Shown: positions 1-6,085, numbered from the stretch's first letter. The stretch: DNA of 6,085 nt from an uncultured Alphaproteobacteria bacterium (GCA_937128575.1 CAKZMN010000014.1:1-6085), one strand, 5' to 3'. Numbers and translations are program-made. The notes: a model not told the origin generated them from the sequence alone.

Positions 1-5
1 ATAAC

Positions 6-1415
6 ATGCCTCCTCTTCCAAAAAAGTACATCCCTGAAAAAAATAAATATCAACAGTTTAAACCACTCAATCTCAATGCTGCTCCTAAATACGAGCACAA
101 GACAAATAAAATTACTAAGACTCCAATTAAGATAAATAGTACTCCGATTGGGGCTGTCTTCAAAGGCCAAAAATTACAAAAAAATGAAGGAAGTGAATTT
201 GAAGATAAAGATCAAAAAGACGTTAGTACACTTAATGAAAACGAAGCGTTTTCCCACCCTATCGTTCGTCTCGTAAACGCGCTTATATATGACGCCGTGA
301 AAATTGGTGCATCTGATTTACACTTTGAGCCAGAAGAGAATTTTATCCGCCTGCGCTACCGCGTTGACGGTGTGCTTTATACGGCGCAAATCCTACATAA
401 GCAGCATTGGAGCGGCATTTCACAGCGCATTAAAATCATGTCTCACATGAATATTGCTGACAAACTAAGCCCGCAAGATGGTCGCTTTAATTTGAATATT
501 GGTGGCCGTGAGGCCGACTTCCGTGTGTCTTCATTGCCAACGGTGCATGGTGAAAATATTGTTCTTCGTGTTCTCGATAAAAGCGCAAGCATCATGCCGC
601 TGGCCAAGCTTGGTTTTAGTGAGAGTAATAAAAAGTTAATTGAAAAGGCGCAAGATCGCCCGGAAGGTATCATTATTGTTACCGGCCCAACAGGTAGTGG
701 TAAGACAACCTCGCTTTACTCAATGCTCAATGAAATCAATGATGTGGCCGTGAATATTCAGACATTGGAAGACCCTGTTGAATATTCCTTGCCGATGATC
801 CGTCAAACACATGTTCGCGAAGGCGTTTTAGAATTTGCTGATGGTATTAAGGCGCTTTTGCGTCAGGATCCGGACATCATCTTTATTGGTGAGATCCGCG
901 ACAAAACAACCGCAGAAATGGCGCTTAAGGCCTCTATGACTGGGCACCAAGTTTATACAACGCTGCATACAAATGACTCGTTCGGCGCTATTCCGCGTTT
1001 GCTTGATTTGGGGCTTAAGCCCGGGATGATCGCAGGCGCTATCGTGGCTGTCTTTGCGCAGCGCTTGACCAGAGTTCTGTGCCCATCATGTAAAGTTGAG
1101 CACACAGCGACCGCAGAAGAGTGTGAAATTCTCAGCGCTAATCGAAATGAGGCGCCAACTATTTACAAGGCGCATCAGGGTGGTTGTGATGCGTGCGGCG
1201 GGCAGGGCTACAAGGGGCGTATAGCTGTTGCAGAAATTTTAACATTCGACGAAGATATGGACGAATTACTCGCGCGCGGCGAATCAAAAGCGGAACTAAA
1301 AACGCTCGCTGTAAAAAAAGGCTTCAAAAGTATGAAAGACGATGGCATTCTAAAAGTACTCGAAGGGATAACCGACTTCGAAGCACTTTCCAAGGTTGTA
1401 AATCTTAAGGCGTAA
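6..1415 (+). CDS. gspE: GspE/PilB-family assembly ATPase (type II secretion / type IV pilus-like)
   Basis: Cytoplasmic hexameric ATPase that powers extension of a pilus or pseudopilus by acting on the GspF/PilC platform. Visible motifs: ASDLHFEP (residues 102-109) and RYRVDGVL (117-124) of the N2 domain; Walker A GPTGSGKT (227-234); Asp box TLEDPVEY (253-260); Walker B IIFIGE (291-296) followed by IRD; His box around TGHQVYTTLHTND (312-324); and a tetracysteine metal site, CPSC (359-362) plus CDAC (394-397), typical of GspE/PilB and absent from the PilT retraction ATPase. All catalytic elements look intact. At 469 residues it is shorter than many relatives, because the first ~80 residues are a lysine/asparagine-rich, probably disordered tail instead of a GspE_N/MshEN domain. 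The reading frame is open to the window edge, so a start upstream of ATG 6 cannot be excluded and no ribosome site can be judged. The next gene begins about 39 bases downstream. Family assignment is firm; GspE versus PilB is not resolved. Confidence 0.95.
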   Translation: MPPLPKKYIPEKNKYQQFKPLNLNAAPKYEHKTNKITKTPIKINSTPIGAVFKGQKLQKNEGSEFEDKDQKDVSTLNENEAFSHPIVRLVNALIYDAVKIGASDLHFEPEENFIRLRYRVDGVLYTAQILHKQHWSGISQRIKIMSHMNIADKLSPQDGRFNLNIGGREADFRVSSLPTVHGENIVLRVLDKSASIMPLAKLGFSESNKKLIEKAQDRPEGIIIVTGPTGSGKTTSLYSMLNEINDVAVNIQTLEDPVEYSLPMIRQTHVREGVLEFADGIKALLRQDPDIIFIGEIRDKTTAEMALKASMTGHQVYTTLHTNDSFGAIPRLLDLGLKPGMIAGAIVAVFAQRLTRVLCPSCKVEHTATAEECEILSANRNEAPTIYKAHQGGCDACGGQGYKGRIAVAEILTFDEDMDELLARGESKAELKTLAVKKGFKSMKDDGILKVLEGITDFEALSKVVNLKA

Positions 1416-1423
1416 TTCATACG

Positions 1424-1435
1424 TTGATGCATCAA
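1424..1435. repeat. 12-base perfect palindrome between the ATPase and GspF-like genes
   Basis: TTGATGCATCAA is identical to its own reverse complement. It lies in the 39-base gap, 19 bases before the proposed ATC start of the GspF-like gene, and includes the ATG (1427) of a 7-codon open frame that stops at TAG 1448-1450. It could be a protein-binding half-site pair or plain chance. It is not a terminator, because it has no loop, no GC-rich stem and no T tract. Confidence 0.35.
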
Positions 1436-1440
1436 GATAT

Positions 1441-1445
1441 AAGGA
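1441..1445 (+). promoter_or_regulatory. Shine-Dalgarno sequence for the GspF-like gene
   Basis: AAGGA lies 9 bases before the ATC codon at 1455, a normal spacing for a ribosome-binding site. This is the main nucleotide-level support for initiation at ATC 1455. The same site is more than 120 bases from the TTG at 1569 and cannot serve it. Confidence 0.55.
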
Positions 1446-1454
1446 CTTAGGGCT

Positions 1455-2705
1455 ATCGAGCGCTATAAGTACAGGGCAGTAAATCAGAACGGTCGTCCCA
1501 TTCGTGGTACGATCTCTGCGGGCAGTGAGGTTGATTTATACAATCAGCTTCAAACCGCTGGTCTTGAATTGATTGATTGTTCTGTTGTGGGGGAGCGCAA
1601 GGGACTGTCCATTGGCGGCATCTCTTTCGAGAAGGTAAAAGTCCGCGACCTCATTCAATTTTTTGTACATATGGAACAAATGCAAAGCGCTGGCGTGCCT
1701 TTGCTTGACTCGCTTGCCGATATTCGCGACACAACAGAAAATGGTGTGCTACGTGATATTGTTACTGAAATCCATCGCGACGTTTCTGATGGCGCGTCTT
1801 TGTCCGAATCCATGGAAAAACACCCAAAGGTGTTTCACAATCTCTACATCGCATTGATTAGAGCTGGTGAAGAAACCGGTGATCTAACATCAATTTATCG
1901 TCAACTCATTAAATACCTAAAATGGGTTGATGAGATGCAATCCAAAATTAAAAAAGCCACGCGCTATCCGATGGTTGTAACCGCTGTTGTGCTGCTTGTG
2001 ATCGTTGTGATGATGGGGTTTGTGGTTCCGCAAATCGTAGGGTTCTTGGATAATTTAGATCAGGAGCTTGGCTTCGCCACAACATCTTTGGTGGCGACAT
2101 CTGAATTCTTTGCTTCGCCACTATTTCATGTTTTTGGCTTGGGTGTTCCGGGCGGGGCGGTGGTTCTTGCTGTGCCGGTTATCACGTTTATTGGGCTCAA
2201 GGCGCTTAAAAAAGTGTCAGATGATTTTGCTTACCGCATCGACTCTATGTTTTTGCGTTTGCCTATTGCTGGCCCGCTTATTCGTAAGATTACAATTGCC
2301 CGCTATGCGCAAACATTTGGCGCATTATTCGCCAGTGGTATTGACGTGCTTAGTGCTCTGCGCTCCGCGCGTGAAACTGTTACAAATTTGGCCTTGATTG
2401 AAGCGCTGGACGCGGTTGAAAAATATGTTCAGTCCGGCAGCTCTCTTTCTGAAGCTTTTAATGCCTGCGGTGAATTCCCAAGCCTTGTTGTGCGCATGAT
2501 TAAAATTGGTGAAGAGTCCGGCAACCTGACTTCTGTGCTGGATCAGGTTGCGGAATTTTATACGCGCGACGTGGATGAGGCCGTGCAAGGATTAATCACA
2601 ATGATTGAACCAGCCCTTACCGGTGTGCTGGGTGTTATGATATTATGGATTGCTGTTGCGGTATTTGGACCGATCTATGGTATGCTCGAAACGATTGAAT
2701 TTTAG
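1455..2705 (+). CDS. gspF: GspF/PilC-family inner-membrane platform protein, probable non-canonical ATC start
   Basis: Polytopic inner-membrane platform that couples the GspE/PilB ATPase to subunit polymerisation. It has two T2SSF repeats. The first, before the first membrane helix, contains GEETGDL (138-144); the second, after the second helix, contains GEESGNL (352-358) and the conserved EP (385-386). Three membrane segments are visible at about 173-195, 224-248 and 387-408, the usual GspF topology. The start is the odd point. In frame upstream of TTG 1569 the sequence reads ERYKYRAVNQNGRPIRG then SAGSEVDLYNQLQTAGLEL, a typical GspF N-terminus, back to a stop at 1440-1442. No ATG, GTG or TTG exists in that stretch. 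ATC at 1455 is where the initiator methionine should fall (M-ERYKYRAV), 9 bases after AAGGA, giving 416 residues, within the family's usual size. A start at TTG 1569 gives 378 residues and a truncated N-terminus. ATG mutated or misread as ATC is the alternative. Function is firm; the start is inference. Confidence 0.9.
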   Translation: MERYKYRAVNQNGRPIRGTISAGSEVDLYNQLQTAGLELIDCSVVGERKGLSIGGISFEKVKVRDLIQFFVHMEQMQSAGVPLLDSLADIRDTTENGVLRDIVTEIHRDVSDGASLSESMEKHPKVFHNLYIALIRAGEETGDLTSIYRQLIKYLKWVDEMQSKIKKATRYPMVVTAVVLLVIVVMMGFVVPQIVGFLDNLDQELGFATTSLVATSEFFASPLFHVFGLGVPGGAVVLAVPVITFIGLKALKKVSDDFAYRIDSMFLRLPIAGPLIRKITIARYAQTFGALFASGIDVLSALRSARETVTNLALIEALDAVEKYVQSGSSLSEAFNACGEFPSLVVRMIKIGEESGNLTSVLDQVAEFYTRDVDEAVQGLITMIEPALTGVLGVMILWIAVAVFGPIYGMLETIEF

Positions 2706-2709
2706 GTGA
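2704..2709 (+). promoter_or_regulatory. Shine-Dalgarno sequence for the GspL/PilMN-like gene
   Basis: AGGTGA overlaps the TAG stop of the GspF-like gene (2703-2705) and lies 7 bases before ATG 2717. It supports that start and suggests translational coupling with the preceding gene. Confidence 0.6.
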
Positions 2710-2716
2710 TCTGATA

Positions 2717-4330
2717 ATGGCTCTTTCTTTTATGTCTCCTGCGCGCACCGTTCTGCTCATTTCTGATGAGGCGTTATACATCTATGCCGTTAGCGGCGCA
2801 GGCGCGCGCATCGCAGAAATTGTCCCGTGGGATGCTGACAACTTTCAACAAAACGTAGCCAATGTGATCACGAAAGATTGTGGCGGTAAACCCGTTTTGA
2901 TCTTGAATGACATGGTTGAACAGCACTACCGTAAAGAGCGCGTTATTCGCACTGGTGTCGGTGTGATGGATAAGGCAGGAATGTTAAAGCGAAAGCTAAA
3001 TGTCAGCTTCCCAAATTATCCCGTTAAGGCGGCGCTACCGCTTAAGGAAAAACTGCCCAAGGGTGATGGCAAGCAGGCCGCAGATATTTATATCTTTGCC
3101 GCCGTGCCAGGCTCTGATCAATTTATAAAAACGATCGGCGCTGCTAAAGAATCTTTAGCTTCAATTGCAGCGCTTTGTCTTTTGCCTGTTGAATCCTCTG
3201 ACATGGTTAGCGCGCTTTCCGATAAGCTTTCTAAAACCAAGAAATCAAAATCTAAATGGTCCGTGTTTATGGGGCAGCACAAAAGCGGCGGCCTTCGTCA
3301 AATCGTTACCAAAGACGGTGAACTAGCGCTTACGCGTATGACACCAATTTCTGACGCGGATTCTGATAGTAATGTTTGGGCGCGCGAAGCTCATCAAGAA
3401 TTCACAGCAACAATGAGCTATCTATCTCGCTTCGGTTATCAGCAGGAAGATGGGCTGGATGTGATCATTGTGGGTGACCCTGTGGCTTGTCAGGCTATCG
3501 ATGGATTGATCGAGGTTGATTGTAATTTTTCTTCTCTAACGGCAGAAGAGGCCGCCCGTATGTTGGGCGTACCTTTCGCGCGCGGCGCCGATGATCGCTA
3601 TACCGATGTGTTGCATGTCGGTTGGGCGGGGCGTAAGAGCAAATTTATACTGCCCATGGCCGCCACGCAGCTAGAGCAAATTTCCAAACCTAGAAAAATG
3701 GCAATGCTTGGTTCTGCAATTTTACTTTTAAGTGCAGCCTTTTTTGGGTACCAGCTCGTTAATGAATATGATTCAATTTCAGAAACGTACCAAGATTTAG
3801 ATGACAGTAAGCGCCGCTATGCGCAGCTGGATGTTCAGTATCAAAAAGAAGTGAAGCGCAAGGAAGAGCTTGGGTTTGATGTGCGCTTGGTGCAAAGCTC
3901 CATTGCTGTACATGATGATTTAGAAAAAATGCGCATTAATCCGTTGAAGGTCATATCCGGCATCGGCAATGCGCTGGGCAAAGATTTGCGCGTTGATAAA
4001 ATAACAATCGAAAAAACAACGCCGGGCTTGATGCAAAACTTTATGTCTGGACAAATAGGGCAATCACAAAAAGACACATTGTTCGAAACGGGAATGCAGA
4101 TGACATACCCCAGTACAACAAACATTGATAAGGGCAACCAGGAGGTAAAAGACCTCAGTGTGCGCCTGCAGAAATTACTGCCTGAACATAAGGTCGAGGT
4201 TACGAAGTATCTAAAAGATTACGAGTATGTCGAGGAAATCGTGGTTGAGTCCGGAGATCTGGAAAAGAAAAACGTAGAGCAAGATTTTGTGGCTGAAATT
4301 AAAGTCACAGGGACGGTAGGCAATGATTAG
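2717..4330 (+). CDS. Bitopic GspL-like / PilM-PilN fusion-like assembly protein
   Basis: Assigned from architecture and position rather than strong motif identity. Residues 1 to about 325 are cytoplasmic, with alternating strand/helix character resembling the actin-like domains of PilM and the GspL cytoplasmic part (for example the strand DVIIVGDP, 248-255). I do not see the usual PilM N-terminal phosphate-binding motif (GxDxGxxxxK), so nucleotide binding is doubtful. A lysine-rich stretch lies within this part (KTKKSKSK). One hydrophobic helix spans about 329-348 with R326-K327 just before it, predicting a cytoplasmic N-terminus by the positive-inside rule. A charged coiled coil follows at about 350-385. 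A periplasmic domain then starts near NPLKVISGIG (408-417) and DLRVDKITI (423-431), resembling the PilN/GspL ferredoxin-like fold with extra loops. At 537 residues it is near the combined length of PilM plus PilN and longer than typical GspL (about 400). Likely role: connecting the ATPase/platform to the periplasmic alignment complex. It overlaps the next gene by 8 bases. Confidence 0.7.
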   Translation: MALSFMSPARTVLLISDEALYIYAVSGAGARIAEIVPWDADNFQQNVANVITKDCGGKPVLILNDMVEQHYRKERVIRTGVGVMDKAGMLKRKLNVSFPNYPVKAALPLKEKLPKGDGKQAADIYIFAAVPGSDQFIKTIGAAKESLASIAALCLLPVESSDMVSALSDKLSKTKKSKSKWSVFMGQHKSGGLRQIVTKDGELALTRMTPISDADSDSNVWAREAHQEFTATMSYLSRFGYQQEDGLDVIIVGDPVACQAIDGLIEVDCNFSSLTAEEAARMLGVPFARGADDRYTDVLHVGWAGRKSKFILPMAATQLEQISKPRKMAMLGSAILLLSAAFFGYQLVNEYDSISETYQDLDDSKRRYAQLDVQYQKEVKRKEELGFDVRLVQSSIAVHDDLEKMRINPLKVISGIGNALGKDLRVDKITIEKTTPGLMQNFMSGQIGQSQKDTLFETGMQMTYPSTTNIDKGNQEVKDLSVRLQKLLPEHKVEVTKYLKDYEYVEEIVVESGDLEKKNVEQDFVAEIKVTGTVGND

Positions 4331-4970
4331 AGTTTTAGGCGCTAAGCGCGTCATAATATTGGTGGTGTTGCTTGCTGTAAACGCGGCTTTAATTGCTGGT
4401 GTCTATATGTATCTAGCGCCAGAGAAAATCAAAAAAGAACGCGAGTTGCGTAGTGTGCGTGGGCAGATAGCGGGTCTGAGTGGTGACATTGATCGTCTGC
4501 AGGTTGAGTTTGATCAATTAGAAGATCAGCAGGCTGAATTTGAACGACTAAAAAAACGTGGATTTTTCAGTGATCAAGGTCGAAGAGAAGCCGAGCGTAT
4601 ATTGGAACGCATTCAGCAAGAAGCTAATGTGATCTCTGCTGTTGCCAGTATACAAGCGGGCGAATTCCTTCAAGACGAAGAAGCTTCAAAAGCCAGCCAT
4701 GAAATTTTAAGAAGTCCGATTTCCGTACGCGTCGAAGCCTTGGATGATATTGATGTTTATCGATATATCTACATGGTTGAAAAAGCGTTCCCCGGACATG
4801 TTAGCTTGAAGAAATTAAACCTATCTCGTAAAAGCGATATAACAGGCACGATATTGCGCGCCATCGCCAGCGGCAGTAACCCGCCATTGGTTCAGGCCGA
4901 TATTGAATTAACATGGCACACGATGATTCCGGCCTTGCCCACCACGAACGAGCAGGGAGGGCAGTTCTAA
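4323..4970 (+). CDS. GspM/PilO-like bitopic alignment protein
   Basis: A 215-residue protein with a short basic cytoplasmic N-terminus (K8, R9), one membrane helix at about 10-30, a heptad-like charged coiled coil at about 34-79, then a periplasmic part to the C-terminus. This is the architecture of PilO and GspM, which pair with PilN/GspL through coiled coils and ferredoxin-like domains. Size fits PilO (about 200). Motif-level identity is weak, so the call rests on architecture and on the position directly after the GspL/PilMN-like gene. ATG 4323 overlaps the preceding stop by 8 bases, and AGGGA (4309-4313) lies 9 bases upstream, so translation is probably coupled. GspM versus PilO cannot be decided here. 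Confidence 0.7.
   Translation: MIRVLGAKRVIILVVLLAVNAALIAGVYMYLAPEKIKKERELRSVRGQIAGLSGDIDRLQVEFDQLEDQQAEFERLKKRGFFSDQGRREAERILERIQQEANVISAVASIQAGEFLQDEEASKASHEILRSPISVRVEALDDIDVYRYIYMVEKAFPGHVSLKKLNLSRKSDITGTILRAIASGSNPPLVQADIELTWHTMIPALPTTNEQGGQF
4954..4960 (+). promoter_or_regulatory. Strong Shine-Dalgarno sequence deciding the start of the exported protein
   Basis: AGGGAGG ends 9 bases before ATG 4970 and is the strongest ribosome site in the window. It selects ATG 4970 over the in-frame upstream ATG at 4913, which would add 19 residues in front of a good signal peptide and overlap the previous gene by 58 bases. Confidence 0.75.
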
Positions 4971-5566
4971 TGAGAAAACGTATGATACATACAATATTCG
5001 CTATGTCCGCCATTGCCATTGTTGCCGTGTTTGCAAAGCCATCCGTGGCGCAAGAGGCGGTAATTGAATCCCCTAGCGATGTTATGATCGAAGTGCCTCA
5101 AGCTGCGCCAGAGGCCGCGCAAGACGTTGTCGAGGTCGCGCCAGCATTCACAGGTGTAAACCCAAATGATATTCCTTCGGTTGTTTTCACATTCTGGGAA
5201 CACACAGCAATCAGAGATGCCCGCCGCGCGCGCGGGCAGGGCGGCGCGGTGCGCGGCGTTGATGAGGCGGAACTAAACAGAGAGCTGCGCCGTAAGCAAG
5301 ATGAGTTGCGCGTTAAGCCGCCAGCGGAAGAGCGTGATATCACATTAGGCGGCATTGTATATCGCCGCAGCAATGATTGGACGATTTGGTTAAACGGTCA
5401 GCGCATTACCCCAGAGGCCTTGCCTGAAGAGATTATTGATCTGAAAGTCTATAGCGATTACATCGAGCTAAAATGGTTTGATGAATGGAGCAATCAAATC
5501 TTCCCCATCAGAATGCGTGCGCACCAGCGCTTTAATATCGATACTCGCATTTTCCTTCCGGGATAA
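4970..5566 (+). CDS. Exported periplasmic protein, PilP/GspC/GspB-like connector candidate
   Basis: A 198-residue protein with a Sec-type signal peptide: basic MRKR, a hydrophobic core at about 9-22, and a likely signal peptidase I cut after SVA (25-27) before Q28. No lipobox cysteine is present, so unlike classical PilP it is not an evident lipoprotein. The mature region begins with an acidic, alanine/proline/valine-rich linker, then an arginine/glycine-rich charged stretch. A compact C-terminal domain runs from about residue 125 (TLGGIVY, then DWTIWLNG ending at 143) to FLPG at 195-198. A glycine-led strand followed by W-x-x-W-L-N-G resembles the small beta domains of GspC, PilP, GspB and MshK, which bind or stabilise the secretin; this comparison is inference. 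ATG 4970 shares one base with the previous TAA stop (TAATG) and follows AGGGAGG, giving tight coupling to the GspM/PilO-like gene. It would bridge the inner-membrane complex to the outer membrane. Confidence 0.65.
   Translation: MRKRMIHTIFAMSAIAIVAVFAKPSVAQEAVIESPSDVMIEVPQAAPEAAQDVVEVAPAFTGVNPNDIPSVVFTFWEHTAIRDARRARGQGGAVRGVDEAELNRELRRKQDELRVKPPAEERDITLGGIVYRRSNDWTIWLNGQRITPEALPEEIIDLKVYSDYIELKWFDEWSNQIFPIRMRAHQRFNIDTRIFLPG
5218..5238. repeat. GC-rich hairpin inside the exported-protein gene
   Basis: TGCCCGC (5218-5224) and GCGGGCA (5232-5238) form a 7-base inverted repeat around a CGCGCGC loop, inside a strongly GC-rich patch of about 45 bases. It encodes part of the arginine/glycine-rich linker. 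No T tract follows, so it is not a terminator. It may simply reflect the local codon composition. Confidence 0.4.
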
Positions 5567-5571
5567 CGCTT

Positions 5572-6085
5572 TTGGCTAAATCTGCACCAGCTTTAAATGT
5601 AGAAAACATCAGCGTCGCCTATGATGGCCCCGATGTAATTCGTGACATCAATATCAGTGTGAAATCTGGTGAGGTGTTTGGCCTCATGGGGCTTAACGGC
5701 GCGGGGAAAACCACATTAATAAAAGCCATTTTAGGGCTGCGTACGCAAAGCGCGGGCAGCATAGAAATTTTCGGTGATCACGCCCTTAAGAAAGCCGCAA
5801 AAGAGCAGTTAGCTTATTTGCCGGAACGCTTTGAACCCCCATGGTTTCTCACGGGCATGGAGTTTCTAAAATTCTCCCTAGATCTATATCGTCAGCCTTT
5901 CGACAAAGAGTTTATAATTGAGCGTGCGCGCAGCGTTGCGCTGGATCCGGATGTTTTAAATAAACGAGTGCAAACATATTCAAAGGGTATGCGCCAAAAA
6001 CTGGGGCTGCTCGGTACAGCGCTAACCAACTGTTCGCTTCTTATCCTGGATGAGCCCATGAGCGGCCTTGATCCACTGGCGCGTA
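5572..6085 (+). CDS. ABC transporter ATP-binding protein, ABC-2/NatA-like (3' end outside the window)
   Basis: Nucleotide-binding subunit of an ABC transporter; only the first 171 codons are present. Walker A GLNGAGKTT (40-48), Q-loop region YLPERF with E85 in place of the usual Q, ABC signature YSKGMRQK (136-143), Walker B LLILDE (156-161) with catalytic E161, and D-loop SGLDP (164-168). The H-loop histidine lies beyond the window. YLPE-type Q-loops and a SKGMRQKLGL signature are common in the CcmA/NatA-type ATPases that pair with ABC-2 permeases, so an integral membrane partner gene is expected downstream. Start: TTG 5572 is the first ordinary start codon after the frame opens at 5536, with a weak GGGA (5560-5563) 8 bases upstream. 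It places the strand ALNVENISVAY at the expected N-terminus. The 5-base gap to the preceding stop indicates one operon with the pilus/secretion genes. Substrate is unknown. Confidence 0.92.
   Translation, partial: MAKSAPALNVENISVAYDGPDVIRDINISVKSGEVFGLMGLNGAGKTTLIKAILGLRTQSAGSIEIFGDHALKKAAKEQLAYLPERFEPPWFLTGMEFLKFSLDLYRQPFDKEFIIERARSVALDPDVLNKRVQTYSKGMRQKLGLLGTALTNCSLLILDEPMSGLDPLAR

Noticed and set aside
1427..1450. Seven-codon ATG frame as a real leader-peptide gene
   Set aside because: There is no well-placed ribosome site (AAGG at 1407-1410 is 16 bases away) and no biased composition; kept only as a possible regulatory element.
1569..2705. GspF-like gene starting at TTG 1569 (378 residues)
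   Set aside because: There is no ribosome site at a suitable distance, and it discards 38 in-frame residues that look like a genuine GspF N-terminus.
3841..4137. Minus-strand 98-residue open frame, and similar antisense frames at 443-673, 1208-1435, 2325-2588, 4801-5019, 4967-5203 and 5098-5373
   Set aside because: All lie opposite well-supported genes, with no ribosome sites or recognisable protein features; they are shadows of the plus-strand coding sequence.
4913..4969. Upstream ATG 4913 as start of the exported protein
   Set aside because: It adds 19 residues before a well-formed signal peptide and overlaps the preceding gene by 58 bases; ATG 4970 has AGGGAGG at ideal spacing.
5218..5238. 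GC-rich hairpin as an intrinsic terminator
   Set aside because: It lies inside a coding sequence and has no following T tract.
5821..5829. Glutamate in place of the Q-loop glutamine of the ABC ATPase as a sign of inactivation
   Set aside because: YLPE-type Q-loops are common in functional NatA/ABC-2-type ATPases, and the Walker A, signature and Walker B motifs are intact.

Overview
The window carries six same-strand genes in one tight, probably polycistronic block. The first five form the inner-membrane and cytoplasmic core of a type IV pilus / type II secretion-like (type IV filament) machine. The sixth, cut by the window end, is an ABC transporter ATPase. The host is a Gram-negative bacterium: the block encodes periplasmic machine parts and a protein with a Sec-type signal peptide. 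Base composition is moderate and start codons are relaxed. Proteobacteria, possibly an alphaproteobacterium, is my guess from the general look of the proteins; nothing here fixes the taxon.

Layout: (1) 6-1415, GspE/PilB-type assembly ATPase with all catalytic boxes and a tetracysteine motif, but with a short, lysine/asparagine-rich, AT-rich N-terminus in place of the usual N-terminal domain. (2) 1455-2705, GspF/PilC-type polytopic platform protein. Its conserved N-terminus can only be recovered if translation starts at a non-canonical ATC codon at 1455, which has a well-placed Shine-Dalgarno sequence. The first ordinary start, TTG 1569, would remove 38 family-typical residues. (3) 2717-4330, a bitopic protein with a large cytoplasmic part, one membrane helix, a coiled coil and a periplasmic domain, built like GspL or a PilM-PilN fusion. 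(4) 4323-4970, a GspM/PilO-like bitopic protein. (5) 4970-5566, an exported periplasmic protein with a small C-terminal domain that I compare with PilP/GspC/GspB/MshK-type connectors. (6) 5572 to the window end, an ABC ATPase starting at TTG.

How they would work together: the hexameric ATPase engages the GspF-like platform to push pilin or pseudopilin subunits out of the membrane. Proteins 3 and 4 would form the alignment assembly that links the cytoplasm to the periplasm. Protein 5 would bridge this to an outer-membrane secretin. No pilin, prepilin peptidase, secretin or retraction ATPase (PilT) is visible, so these must lie elsewhere if the machine is complete. The ABC ATPase follows by 5 bases and is probably co-transcribed. 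Coupling of an ABC exporter to a pilus locus has a precedent in Myxococcus PilGHI, but here it is inferred from position only.

No tRNA, rRNA, CRISPR array, insertion sequence or convincing terminator was seen. The longest gap between genes is 39 bases, so there is no long non-coding stretch to describe.
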